From: Rheinheimera sp. SA_1
GTDB taxonomy: Bacteria > Pseudomonadota > Gammaproteobacteria > Enterobacterales > Alteromonadaceae
Length of the DNA stretch: 64,000 bases
Reading direction: 5' to 3'
NCBI RefSeq assembly: GCF_001669775.1
Contig: NZ_LXWK01000011.1
Coordinates: 434,001-498,000, forward strand
The notes under the pieces: model-generated
Seen by the model: the letters and a program-made list of their open reading frames with translations, nothing else
Database searches by the model: none
What the model was told of the DNA's origin: nothing
Program-made: the position numbers and the translations under genes
Shown: in pieces, positions 52,455-61,284 of the stretch
Layout of the letters: the number at the start of each line of letters is the position of its first letter
Position numbering within the stretch: position 1 is the stretch's first letter

Positions 52455-53014
52455 ATTTTCACTTTAACTTTAGATATCTGTTGCAGCACAGAATGCAACA
52501 CTTCAGTCGCAGCTGGAACATGCTGCAACCGCGATTAACCACAGTATTGGCCTTGCTCCTGGGTCTTAGCAATACTGCGCATGCGCATAGTTTAAGCACC
52601 AGCTATGGCCAACTCGAGACAAAAACTGCACAAATGAACGGGCCGGTATTACAACTGCAACTGGCGCTGAGCGATTTGCAACTGACACTCGGCTGGTCGA
52701 CGCAACGCGACTTAACCTGGACCATGGTCAAAGACCAGCAACCGCAAATTCTGGCCTATTTACAACAACAGTTAGTGCTGCACGACAGCAAACGCCAGTC
52801 GTTAGCATGTAGCTGGCAAAGCGCCGATACCGATTGGCAACTGAAACAAATTCAGCAGCAATACTATTTGCAGTTGTCCCTACAAAGCGATTGCCCATCC
52901 GCGGCATGGCTGCACTATCGACTCTTCACTCAGATCCATGAGCACAAAGCTTTGCTGCAAACCCCGCATGGAGAACAAATTTTGGCGGAGGCAACCCCAT
53001 GGCTCGCACTATAA
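52451..53014 (+). CDS. Exported protein resembling the N-terminal domain of HupE/UreJ family proteins
   Basis: About 187 residues from ATG at 52451, coupled to the TPR gene. A long signal segment ends TAHAHSLSTSYGQLE; the motif AH-LSTSY-LE, followed by LQLALSDLQLTLGW, DLTWTMVKDQQPQILAYLQQQL and later LHYRLF, is the pattern of the extracytoplasmic N-domain of long HupE/UreJ-like proteins. The membrane half of those proteins (six helices with a His-rich start) is absent. Function unknown; it may be a periplasmic or surface partner of the TonB receptor, whose start lies inside its end. Confidence 0.6.
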   Translation: MNFHFNFRYLLQHRMQHFSRSWNMLQPRLTTVLALLLGLSNTAHAHSLSTSYGQLETKTAQMNGPVLQLQLALSDLQLTLGWSTQRDLTWTMVKDQQPQILAYLQQQLVLHDSKRQSLACSWQSADTDWQLKQIQQQYYLQLSLQSDCPSAAWLHYRLFTQIHEHKALLQTPHGEQILAEATPWLAL

Positions 53015-55158
53015 ACTATCGTTTTTTCAAAATCTTAGAATTAACTACCTTGGGTTTGGTATTCAATACCTGCGGCATCATCACTACAGCGCACGCTGAT
53101 GGTTTGCATCAATTACCGGATGAAATCATTTTAATTCAAGGCACCAAGTTAAAGCGGGCGAACTCAGCGCAAAATGGTCAGATCCAGTTAGCTTCTGAGC
53201 AAAACATTGAATTGCGCCCGGCGGATGTGCTCGAAAACGTCCCTGGTTTAGTGGTGACTCAACATTCAGGCTCCGGCAAAGCCAATCAATACTTTCTGCG
53301 TGGTTTTAACTTAGATCATGGTACCGACTTTGCCACCAGCGTCGACGGGATGGCGGTCAATGCCCGCAGCCACGGCCATGGTCAGGGTTATACCGATTTA
53401 AATTTTTTAATTCCTGAATTACTCGGCCAGCTCAATTACCAAAAAGGTCCGGCGCAAGCGCAAGCCGGAGATTTTGCCAGTGCGGGTTCTGCAGATTTAT
53501 TATTGCGCGACCAGGCTCGCAGCCAGCTGGGCATCACGGTCGGCGCCTTTGGCTATCGGCGTATGCTTGGTATTTCCAGCCAAAAAATCGGTCAGGGCCA
53601 GTGGCTGAATGCATTGGAAGCCCAGCACTACGATGGCCCATGGCAAGGGCTGCAGGAACAGGTTGAAAAGTACAATCTGTGGTCGCGTTATAGTCAGGAA
53701 ACGGTGCAGCAGTATTTCAGCCTGACGTTGATGGCCTATCAAAATCAATGGAATTCCGCTGATCAAATCCCACAACGATTGATCACGGCCGGTCAAAGTC
53801 GATTTTTAGCCCTCGATGATAGTGCTGGCGGTGATAGTCATCGTTACAGCATCAGCACGCAGTGGTTACGCGATGATTGGGCGTTGAATGCTTATGCGCT
53901 GCAAAGCCGTCTCGACTTATGGTCTACCTTCACTTATTTTCTTGAAAACCCCGAGCTTGGCGACCAGTTTTATCAAGTTGATGATCGGCGCCAATGGGGC
54001 GCTGCATTAAGCCGCCAGCAAACGGCTGAGCTATTTGCCGGGCAATGGCAGCACGAATATGGCCTGCAGTACCGCCAAGATCAGATAGCACCGATTGAGC
54101 TTGCCCATAGTCAACGGCGGGAGCGTATTCAAAGCCTGAAGCTTGACGAAATCGACCAATGGTCAGTGGCGGCATTTAGCCAACAGCAATGGCAATTAAC
54201 GGATACCTGGTCGGTCGAATTGGGGTTACGTTATGATTGGCTGGATGCAACAGTCGAGGATTTGCTCTTTGCTGCAAACACTGCATCGACGGCAAACCAA
54301 CCTGCAACTGCCAGCGCACAATCTGCCGATGGCATTGCCAGTGTGCGTACGGCTTTGACTTATCAAACTGAGCAGCAAAGTTGGCACATCAGCTATGGCC
54401 AAGGTATGCATTCTAATGATGCCCGATTGCTGTCCGGCAATGCCATGACCGATGCCTCCGCTCTAGCCATTGATCAGTTCACACCTGCCAGCTTGTGGTC
54501 ACGCACTGAACATAGCGCTATCAGCTGGCAAGCCAATATCGATACCTGGCAATACTCCGCGGGCGTATGGCAAATGTTTTCTGACCAAGAGCTTGTGTAT
54601 GTGGCTGATGCGGCGGAAACGGAAAACAAAGGCGCCAGTCACCGTTATGGTGTCGAGGGCACTTTAGCCTATCAATTGAACCATCAATGGTCGACATCGT
54701 TAGAGCTAGCGTTGACGCGGGCACAATACCGCAACACTGCAGATGGTCGTTATATTGAGGGGAGTGTTCCAAGGGTGGTGATGGCTAAATTGCAATATCA
54801 TAGCCATGACAATCTGGCGTGGCTGCTGAAAGTCCGTCATCTGGGCCCACGTTATTTAGACAGTAGCGGTATTGAGCGGGCAAGTTCAGTGACACAGCTC
54901 AGTATGCAACTAAGCGGCAGTTTTCAGTTTGGAAAATCGAAGCAAACGGCTGGCGCGGCGCCATCAGCAGCAACTGGCTCAGCTACGCCATCCTGGCAAT
55001 GGCAACTGGAGTTGCACAATGCGCTGAATAGCCGCGCCGCTGATATTCAGTATTTATATGAATCTCGTTTGGCCAATGAATCCATGGCGATCGCAGATCG
55101 CCATCTCCACCCTTTAGAGCCAAGAATGCTGCGCTTTAGTCTGAGTTATTTATTCTGA
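52999..55158 (+). CDS. TonB-dependent receptor of the ECF-linked cluster
   Basis: 719 residues, ATG at 52999, overlapping the previous gene by 16 bp. Signal peptide to about residue 32 (TTAHAD). The plug domain shows ENVPGLVVTQHSGSGKANQYFLRGFNLDHGTDFATSVDG in parts and NYQKGPAQAQAGDFASAGSADL; the barrel ends FSLSYLF with a terminal aromatic residue. The receptor type, with a His-rich loop NARSHGHGQGY near residue 115, suggests a metal or metal-complex ligand (inference). No TonB-box signalling domain of the FecA kind is visible, which agrees with regulation by an RskA anti-sigma rather than FecR. Confidence 0.88.
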   Translation: MARTINYRFFKILELTTLGLVFNTCGIITTAHADGLHQLPDEIILIQGTKLKRANSAQNGQIQLASEQNIELRPADVLENVPGLVVTQHSGSGKANQYFLRGFNLDHGTDFATSVDGMAVNARSHGHGQGYTDLNFLIPELLGQLNYQKGPAQAQAGDFASAGSADLLLRDQARSQLGITVGAFGYRRMLGISSQKIGQGQWLNALEAQHYDGPWQGLQEQVEKYNLWSRYSQETVQQYFSLTLMAYQNQWNSADQIPQRLITAGQSRFLALDDSAGGDSHRYSISTQWLRDDWALNAYALQSRLDLWSTFTYFLENPELGDQFYQVDDRRQWGAALSRQQTAELFAGQWQHEYGLQYRQDQIAPIELAHSQRRERIQSLKLDEIDQWSVAAFSQQQWQLTDTWSVELGLRYDWLDATVEDLLFAANTASTANQPATASAQSADGIASVRTALTYQTEQQSWHISYGQGMHSNDARLLSGNAMTDASALAIDQFTPASLWSRTEHSAISWQANIDTWQYSAGVWQMFSDQELVYVADAAETENKGASHRYGVEGTLAYQLNHQWSTSLELALTRAQYRNTADGRYIEGSVPRVVMAKLQYHSHDNLAWLLKVRHLGPRYLDSSGIERASSVTQLSMQLSGSFQFGKSKQTAGAAPSAATGSATPSWQWQLELHNALNSRAADIQYLYESRLANESMAIADRHLHPLEPRMLRFSLSYLF

Positions 55159-55183
55159 GCTATTTATTCTGAGCTATTTATTC
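55142..55183 (+). repeat. Three tandem copies of a 14-bp unit at the receptor stop codon
   Basis: TGAGTTATTTATTC, TGAGCTATTTATTC, TGAGCTATTTATTC. The first copy encodes the last residues of the receptor, and the next TGA is its stop. The unit repeats the C-terminal codons (LSYLF then stop). Confidence 0.9.
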
Positions 55184-55323
55184 TGAGATTGAACAATGTG
55201 AACGCCAGTGCGGATAACTTCAAGGCCGATACTGGTTGTCACATAAATACATTGATGGAATGACTGGGTTGTACATGCCGCCACACCATCATCGATGTTT
55301 TAGCTTGTCGGCACTTTATCAGT

Positions 55324-56408
55324 GAGTCTGTAAAAAAATGTGTAAGTGGCATTCTACCTAACTCCTTGTAAGGGAAACAGAATGCCAATTGCAGACCAAT
55401 TACTGGATCAACTGTTAGTTGACTGCAAATCTCCTGAAGATCTGATGGGCGCGCAAGGCCTGTTGCGCCATCTGACCAAAAAGCTTGCTGTATGAGCCCT
55501 TGAAGCTGAGATGGAACACCATCTTGGTTACGCCAAACATGACCCTGCCGGTAAAAAATCCGGTAATTCCCTCAACGGTAAAACCAGTAAAACTGTGCGC
55601 TCTGTGCATGGTGAAATCGAGCTGGAAGTTCCGCGCGACCGCAATAGCACCTTCGAACCGAGATTGGTGAAAAAAGCGAAAAACAGCTGGGCGGTTTTGA
55701 CGAACGCATCATTTCGCTGTACGTCCGCGGCATGTCGACCTGTGATATTCAGGCGCATTTTGAAGAAGCCTATGATGTCGAAGTGTCACCAACCTTCATT
55801 TCTCAGGTGACCAATACCGTGCTCGATAAGGTCAAAATCTGGCAGCAACGACCATTAAACACTGTGTACCCAATAGTCTATCTGGACTGTCTGGTGGTCC
55901 GCAGTCGCGACTCCGGAGCCACTCAAAACATTGTGCATCAGGTGCGGCACAGCCTGCGGTTTGTGGGCTGGAAAGAGCGCAAGGAAGTGGCTGCAGACCT
56001 GCGAACTATCTACGGAGCCAGCACGCTGCAACAAGTCGAACAAGCAATGGATGAATTTGCTGCGACCTGGGACGGAAAACACCCTGGCATTAGCCAGTCC
56101 TGGCGAAACAACTGGAGCCGGCTGAGTGAATTCTTCGACTATCCTACTGAAATCCGGAAGGTTATTTACACGACCAACGCGATTGAATCTCTGAATGCGA
56201 GCTTAAGTAAAGTGACCAAAACCAGACGTTCATTCCCGAACGACGAAGCCGTGTTAAAACTGCTGTATCTGGCTTTACATAAAATTGCGAAGAAGTGGAC
56301 AACGCCACTTAGGGACTGGAAACCGGCGATGAATCAGTTCATCATCATGTACGGTGACCGTGTACCGCCATGATAAACAGCCACTTACACAGAAAATTTT
56401 ACATACTC
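55324..56408 (+). mobile_element. Decayed IS256 family insertion sequence
   Basis: The ends form imperfect inverted repeats: GAGTCTGTAAAAAAATGTGT-AAGTGGC at 55324-55350 and its counterpart at 56380-56408 (outer end GAGTATGTAAAA when read inward, inner end GTGTAAGTGGC). The transposase inside is broken. Flanking 8-bp sequences (TTATCAGT and GGATTATA) do not match, so no target duplication is left. Length is about 1085 bp, shorter than full IS256-type elements because of the internal deletion. Confidence 0.85.
55382..56373 (+). pseudogene. IS256 family transposase, broken
   Basis: Reads MPIADQLLDQLLVD... then TGA at about 55494 before ALEAEMEHHLGYAKHD, then a frameshift near 55675-55690 between RLVKKAK and GGFDERIISLYVRGMSTCDI. 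After VVRSRDSGATQNIVHQ it joins VRHSLRFVGWKERKEVAADL, omitting about 65 residues that contain part of the catalytic core in the mutator family. The end IYTTNAIESLNASLSKVTKTR is intact. Three separate lesions make it inactive. Confidence 0.9.
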
Positions 56409-57526
56409 GGATTATATTTTCGAGCATCCGATAGACCAAAATTTGAAGCTTTTCTATTAGTTCTTTTCTTCCAATTGGTCATTTCATTTTGTGATAAGTC
56501 ACCAATTTCATCTACGTAATAAACTACGTTTCTGCCAAGACGATCGTTTTGTTGCATTGATGGTACAAGATTTTTAGAAATGACCCTGCGACGTTCTGCT
56601 GGGGTAAGATTCCTACCTATTTTTTTTTGCTCCTGTTCAATAGCTAACAAGCATTTACGAACTCTGTCCATGTTAATGGTCATGTGCATCGAGTTATCCA
56701 AAAAGAAAGAATAATCTATTTCAGTACCGTTTGACATTCCATTAGGTAATAAACGGTATAATAGTTTCATCGGAGATCTCAACCATTTATCGCTAAGTGC
56801 ATACGCTTCGTAATTTTCTCTAACAATTGTATAGGTGCTTAATATTCTAAATTTATCAACCCAAATTTTTCTACGGTTGCCATCTAAAAATACCTTCTTC
56901 AGTAACTCATAACCATTAGAGCCATTCTTAATAAGTTCTTGAATTGTTTCGAATTCATTTTCGAATACATTTTCTAGAAGTGCAGGATCATCACTATTAA
57001 TTTTTCTAAGTATTGCCTGTACTTCTTGGCCATATCCTACGGTTGCACCATATGGGCCCCATGTAAGTGCTGACTTATCATCGGAAGTATTATAATTCCA
57101 CTGAACCTGATCATAATCAGTGCCTTCGTGGGACAAAGAAAGTGCAAAAGCACGCTCATGGACTGTAGGTAATGGTGTTTCAGGAAGTAGTTTCTGCCAA
57201 AGATTGGTATGAACCTCACCAGAGATTGGATGACTCGATGCAATTACATAATTCTTAAAGTCATCACAACTTTTAAGGGCTGCGAGCGCATTTAGAGAAT
57301 CGTTACCGAAAATACCATCAATTGCTATAGGCTTTTTTCCACATTTTACTAGTTGCATTGATAAGGATTCTTGAAATAGAGCAATTTTCCCCCACTTCGA
57401 GTCTCTAAGTATTTGTCCTGTATAGTGGTATAGGATCCGGCTGTCTTCCTGCCCAAATGCAATATTGCAGGTCAATAACAAGAAAAGCCCAAAAAGACCA
57501 GTCAAAATTCTATAAAAAACTTCCAT
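56399..57526 (-). CDS. Exported lysozyme-like protein, C-terminus altered by the IS
   Basis: 375 residues with a signal peptide (about 1-25, ending IAFGQ). A peptidoglycan-binding-like part follows (LVKCGKKPIAIDGIFGNDSLNAL, about 58-80). A catalytic-looking part has ALSLSHEGTDYDQVQWNYN and SALTWGPYGATVGYGQEVQAIL (about 128-175), like lysozyme/chitosanase folds with an early Glu and a Gly-rich turn. Function is inferred only. The last codons and the stop lie in the IS end (56399-56408), so the original C-terminus may be lost. AT-rich and unlike its neighbours; likely acquired. Alternatives: phage endolysin relative or effector-type hydrolase. Confidence 0.65.
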   Translation of the reverse strand: MEVFYRILTGLFGLFLLLTCNIAFGQEDSRILYHYTGQILRDSKWGKIALFQESLSMQLVKCGKKPIAIDGIFGNDSLNALAALKSCDDFKNYVIASSHPISGEVHTNLWQKLLPETPLPTVHERAFALSLSHEGTDYDQVQWNYNTSDDKSALTWGPYGATVGYGQEVQAILRKINSDDPALLENVFENEFETIQELIKNGSNGYELLKKVFLDGNRRKIWVDKFRILSTYTIVRENYEAYALSDKWLRSPMKLLYRLLPNGMSNGTEIDYSFFLDNSMHMTINMDRVRKCLLAIEQEQKKIGRNLTPAERRRVISKNLVPSMQQNDRLGRNVVYYVDEIGDLSQNEMTNWKKRTNRKASNFGLSDARKYNPSM

Positions 57527-58226
57527 GTGAGGGGATCTCTAAAAAATAGGCTTTTTCAAATATAGCACCCAAATTTCAAGTTACATGTCAAGCAAGGTAC
57601 AATTTATGAGTAAATTCCCATGCAAATTCACCATTCACAAGTTATAGCACAGTGCTGACAATCTTAGATATGGATGTGACGCTCTAAAAATATATTACAA
57701 AACTGACACTTAGCATATTCCGTCATTTCGGCAGTTATTGAATAAATCTGACTCTGGCGTAATTGGATACATTTGATTTCCGGTCAAACTAGTGTAATTG
57801 AAATGTGAAAATCCTAGATATAGTCTCGGACAGCCAAAAATATTTTCTGAATTTAGTGACAACTTTCAAAATCTTTACTAGATTTTTTCGGAAATAATCA
57901 ATTTCCGAATTCGACAACATCAGAAGCGGCGATATGTCACTTAGGTATGCATTCAAATATACTTAATTTTCTGACGTCTAGCTTTCAAATCCAGAAATTG
58001 ATTATTCATAAAGTTCTCAGCATCACATAGTTCTATGTGTTTAACTAGCTGAGCCGATAACAACTTACTCACAATTAATTTCACTGCTGAATATCTAATT
58101 TAAATACCGAAATCCTTGCATTACATTTAATTTCAGACATTTAATTTTTTACTATCATTAATTAATAAGGCATTACCAGAACACACCTATGTAGTAACAC
58201 TTAAAAAATGATCAATGGATTGAAAA
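57527..58226. other. 700-bp AT-rich stretch without a gene
   Basis: Between the lysozyme-like gene and the first lipoprotein, which diverge. No open frame with a ribosome site, tRNA, repeat pair or terminator was recognised. The base composition is strongly AT-rich compared with the flanks, and promoters for both sides probably lie here. Confidence 0.5.
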
Positions 58227-58730
58227 TTGAATATAAAAAACTACATACTCTTGCTTTCCGCAATTTTATCTAGCGGGTGCTCGATAAATAACAAAGGTTT
58301 CCCTCTTTTATACAAGGAGGAAATTGTCGAGCCATCTAAAAACAACCTATCTAAGCAAGTAAAATTTACTTCATTTGGCATTCACATTGACACCCGCAGT
58401 GGCTTTATCATTAATTTTGGCTACATTAAACGGAAATATATATATCCGCTAGTAACGAGCAACGATTCAGATTGCAGCAATATTCTAGATAGTGCTCATC
58501 ATAAAAAAATTCCCTCAGATGCAGACCGCACACCAATCAAAATAGTTACAAACCAGGCAGGTCTAAGTGGCGAGTTTTCGCCGACATTTAGTGGGGTTTT
58601 TATAGGATATAGAACCAGAAATGTCTTTATTTCAGAAGCAACCAATTCCTTCACATTCTACCAGTCTAACTTTACACAATTGGGCGAACAAACCTGTGCG
58701 CTCGTAACAAAAAGCGAGGAGAAAACATGA
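58227..58730 (+). CDS. Lipoprotein 1 of an accessory trio
   Basis: 167 residues; the only in-frame start near the signal peptide is TTG at 58227, with a stop two codons before it. Signal MNIKNYILLLSAILSSGC, lipobox SSGC. The mature part has VKFTSFGIHIDTRSGFIINFGYIKR, then an acidic loop with a Cys, then FSGVFIGYRTRNVFI. The FG-x-strand and GY-x-R pattern recurs in the two following lipoproteins. No family recognised. Overlaps the next gene by 4 bp (ATGA). AT-rich. Confidence 0.65.
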   Translation: MNIKNYILLLSAILSSGCSINNKGFPLLYKEEIVEPSKNNLSKQVKFTSFGIHIDTRSGFIINFGYIKRKYIYPLVTSNDSDCSNILDSAHHKKIPSDADRTPIKIVTNQAGLSGEFSPTFSGVFIGYRTRNVFISEATNSFTFYQSNFTQLGEQTCALVTKSEEKT

Positions 58731-59083
58731 AAAAGTATGTACTGCTATTTACTATCTTGTCGAGTGTGACTAGCTGCTCGTCCAAACATTTGGTGTATGT
58801 CCAGGAATCATCATTCGGATTAAATGTAAGCGTTGGCACTGAAGGCGTTAGTAAGTTTTCACTTGGGTACGATCGCGACATCTTTGCAATTGTACCCAAG
58901 AAAACAGATGGCCAAGATGCAATGTCGCTGCTATCTGTTAATAAAGTAGTTGTGAAAAGTTTAGATGATATGTCAATTTCTGAATTTGTAGCCGGAGGAG
59001 CACCTGCGGCGAAATTGGCACAAGATACAGAGGCTGTTAATAAATTAAGAAATAAAATCTATAGCAGTGGAGGGGAGAAATAA
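58727..59083 (+). CDS. Lipoprotein 2 of an accessory trio
   Basis: 118 residues with signal MKKYVLLFTILSSVTSC and lipobox VTSC. The mature part SSFGLNVSVGTEGVSKFSLGYDRDIFAIVPKK is followed by DAMSLLSVNKV and MSISEFVAGGAPAAKLAQD. The order (FG strand, GY-R turn, P-K loop, then SLLS and an S-I-x-x-F-x-x-G-x-A-A segment) matches lipoprotein 3. No known family. Overlaps lipoprotein 1 and lies 2 bp before lipoprotein 3. Confidence 0.78.
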   Translation: MKKYVLLFTILSSVTSCSSKHLVYVQESSFGLNVSVGTEGVSKFSLGYDRDIFAIVPKKTDGQDAMSLLSVNKVVVKSLDDMSISEFVAGGAPAAKLAQDTEAVNKLRNKIYSSGGEK

Positions 59084-59085
59084 TT

Positions 59086-59919
59086 ATGAGGACTCAAACA
59101 CTGATTATATTGGTAACACTTGTCGTTTTAGGTGGCTGTTCGAATGCTGTTAGTTATCACCACTCTGAACGAAATAGTATTGCATTAGAAGGGCGGACAA
59201 CCGACCCTCAACAGCCAGTGCAAGGTGTTATCGGAGTTAAAACCCGAACCATTTTAGTCACACCCAAAACACAAAAAGGTGATGAAAGTTTAAGTGTTGT
59301 CAGTGACTTCAAGTTAAAACGTGAGCCGAGTACTAATTCGTCTTGGTTCGATACTACAAGCATAACCAGTGCTTTCATCACAGGTAAAGCGGCGGTAAAT
59401 GCACCATCTTCAACGTTAGCTGTGGTCAGTGGCCTGGGCTATGGCGCAATAGATGACCGCACTGTAAAACAAGAAATCCTAATGGAAAGCATCTATCGAA
59501 TGCTAAACAAAATGCCTGATGACAAAATTGCCGAGAACCATGTTAAGGCTTTGGATGAATTGGCTTCAAACATACCAAAAAAATTGAATGAAAAAACCTA
59601 CTACATAATTGATACCACAGCAAAGCAGATTACCAAAATAGACACTTCCGACTTCGTTGCTAGTAAAGATAACTTCCACAAAGTAATCGAGTATAGCAGA
59701 TTGTTAAACTCATCCATCTTATCAATTGATAAGATGATGAAAATGCGTGATGTTCAATTTAACGACAATGGCAATACTTCTATCATAGATGAAAATATGA
59801 TAAATAATTTTAACTCCGAAAAAGAACGCTTAATAAAAGAGCGAAGTGATTTTTTCACACAAATAGGAAGTAGCGCAGTCATTGACGCTGCCTCCCAATA
59901 TGCTTTAAGTTTTTTATAA
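59086..59919 (+). CDS. Lipoprotein 3 of an accessory trio
   Basis: 277 residues, signal MRTQTLIILVTLVVLGGC, lipobox LGGC. The N-part (SIALEGRTTDPQQPVQGVIGVKTRTILVTPK, DESLSVVSDFKL, SITSAFITGKAAVNAP) is laid out like lipoprotein 2. A further helical, Lys/Asp-rich C-domain (about 140-277) is probably a coiled coil. Unknown function. Third gene of the unit. Confidence 0.78.
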   Translation: MRTQTLIILVTLVVLGGCSNAVSYHHSERNSIALEGRTTDPQQPVQGVIGVKTRTILVTPKTQKGDESLSVVSDFKLKREPSTNSSWFDTTSITSAFITGKAAVNAPSSTLAVVSGLGYGAIDDRTVKQEILMESIYRMLNKMPDDKIAENHVKALDELASNIPKKLNEKTYYIIDTTAKQITKIDTSDFVASKDNFHKVIEYSRLLNSSILSIDKMMKMRDVQFNDNGNTSIIDENMINNFNSEKERLIKERSDFFTQIGSSAVIDAASQYALSFL

Positions 59920-59930
59920 GGAATATCACC

Positions 59931-60173
59931 ATGGATACAATAGACGAGAAAGAATGGGAATTTGATGTTAAGCCTCTGGCAAATGGTTTAAAAATTAAGA
60001 TACTACAGCAGTTGGATTTCGCGGCCATCTTCAGAGATGCAACGACGAATGAAGACATCGCCGAATGTTTGGCAATCATGGCTAGTCGCATACAAAGCAA
60101 CCCCGCCATTTTAGTTATTTCAACAAAAAGAAATAGTGGTAATAATGGGTGGCTGGCACAGTGTGCTGTATAA
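59931..60173 (+). CDS. Small soluble protein after the lipoprotein trio
   Basis: 80 residues, ATG at 59931 after ATAAGGAATATCACC, 11 bp after lipoprotein 3. No signal peptide. EWEFDVKPLANGLKIKILQQLDFAAIF, DIAECLAIMASRIQ. No family recognised. The position suggests co-transcription with the trio; it may act in the cytoplasm. Confidence 0.65.
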   Translation: MDTIDEKEWEFDVKPLANGLKIKILQQLDFAAIFRDATTNEDIAECLAIMASRIQSNPAILVISTKRNSGNNGWLAQCAV

Positions 60174-60185
60174 CAACCACTTTGA

Positions 60186-60237
60186 GAGTTGCCTATTTTA
60201 ATTTAAAAAAGTACGTATTAAATTAAATAGGTGACTC
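60186..60237. repeat. AT-rich inverted repeat at the right edge of the accessory island
   Basis: GAGTTGCCTATTTTAATTTA and TTAAATTAAATAGGTGACTC pair with a 12-base loop. It follows the last gene of the trio unit and may end its transcript or mark the island boundary, since the next genes have ordinary composition. Confidence 0.75.
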
Positions 60238-60300
60238 TACGATACACTTATTCATCGCAGGTTTCCAATCACGCCTCTGCTGCTGCAGCGCCCACACTCG

Positions 60301-61284
60301 TCATGGCTTTTGCCTTGCAAAAAACTCCCAGACCAGCTCCGGACCATTTGGCTCCATCGGTGATGGTCCTAAAATGCGTGGTCGTTGCCAATAGGGTTGC
60401 GGCATGCCGTGCCCACCTGCAACGATAGTGACAAGTTCGACTTCGAATCGACCATCATCACGCCATTGAATACTTTGTACATTCTTCGATGCGGGCAGCG
60501 GAAGTTCACGTTTTGCTTGTAGTGGCAATTTATTGTGGGCGGCAAAAAACTCGGCAGAATCTGCTGAAGATCGGACCTGGCCGTTGTTGAAAAACATGCC
60601 CCAAAGTGCAACCTCGCCGCCGGCGTAGGGAACTATCGTGTCTTGTGTGCCATTCATGATCATCACCGAAGCGCCTTGTGCTACAGGCGTGCATTTGAAA
60701 TTATCGGTAACCGGGACACTGGCAGAAACGGCGGCCACAGCGCGAAAACGAGTCGGCGATTCAAGCGCTAAGCGCAACGACATAAAGCCGCCCGCTGAAA
60801 CACCGGTCGCAAACACCCGGCTTTGGTCAAAACCATGTTCAGCGATCAGGGTGTCAACCAAACTATTCAGATATTTCACATCATCTAATTCACGGCCATT
60901 GACCAGGAAGTCACCGGTTTTGCTGCAGTCATTCCAGTCAAAAGATTTGCCACTTGGATAAACAACGGCGAAGCGATGTTGATCAGCGAGGCGCTCAAAA
61001 CCGTAGCCGGTTTCGCTGCGGATCTGCGCGCCATTTTGTCCGGAACCGTGCAACACCATCACCAGCGGCGCGGCGTTTGCTGAGTCCTTGGCTAAGTCTT
61101 TGGGGACATATAAGCGGTAAGTATAGGTTTCACCGTTCACGTCTATCGTGGCTTTCGTTAGCTCGCCCGTCAGTGCTGGCAGCTCGGGTTCTGGTGTATA
61201 GACAAAATATGCGAATAAACCGGCTCCCTGTGCTATGAAAACAGTGAGACCAATCAGGAAAAACCGCAGCGCTTTTTTTAGCAT
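60301..61284 (-). CDS. Exported esterase of the PHB depolymerase/feruloyl esterase type
   Basis: About 327 residues from ATG at 61284, which overlaps the upstream gene by 7 bp. N-terminal membrane anchor or signal (LRFFLIGLTVFIAQGAGLFAYF). Alpha/beta hydrolase: oxyanion region PLVMVLHGSGQNGAQIRSETG, nucleophile elbow GVSAGGFMSLRLA (about residue 180), acid region MIMNGTQDTIVPYAGG, and late His in GGHGMPQPYW. LpqC-like esterases cleave aromatic or polymer esters; substrate unknown. Last gene of a group with a membrane protein and probably the TPR gene. Confidence 0.85.
   Translation of the reverse strand: MLKKALRFFLIGLTVFIAQGAGLFAYFVYTPEPELPALTGELTKATIDVNGETYTYRLYVPKDLAKDSANAAPLVMVLHGSGQNGAQIRSETGYGFERLADQHRFAVVYPSGKSFDWNDCSKTGDFLVNGRELDDVKYLNSLVDTLIAEHGFDQSRVFATGVSAGGFMSLRLALESPTRFRAVAAVSASVPVTDNFKCTPVAQGASVMIMNGTQDTIVPYAGGEVALWGMFFNNGQVRSSADSAEFFAAHNKLPLQAKRELPLPASKNVQSIQWRDDGRFEVELVTIVAGGHGMPQPYWQRPRILGPSPMEPNGPELVWEFFARQKP

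Noticed and set aside
56399-57526. Lysozyme-like gene as evidence of a prophage
   Set aside because: No integrase, capsid, tail or packaging gene is present, and the protein has a normal signal peptide.
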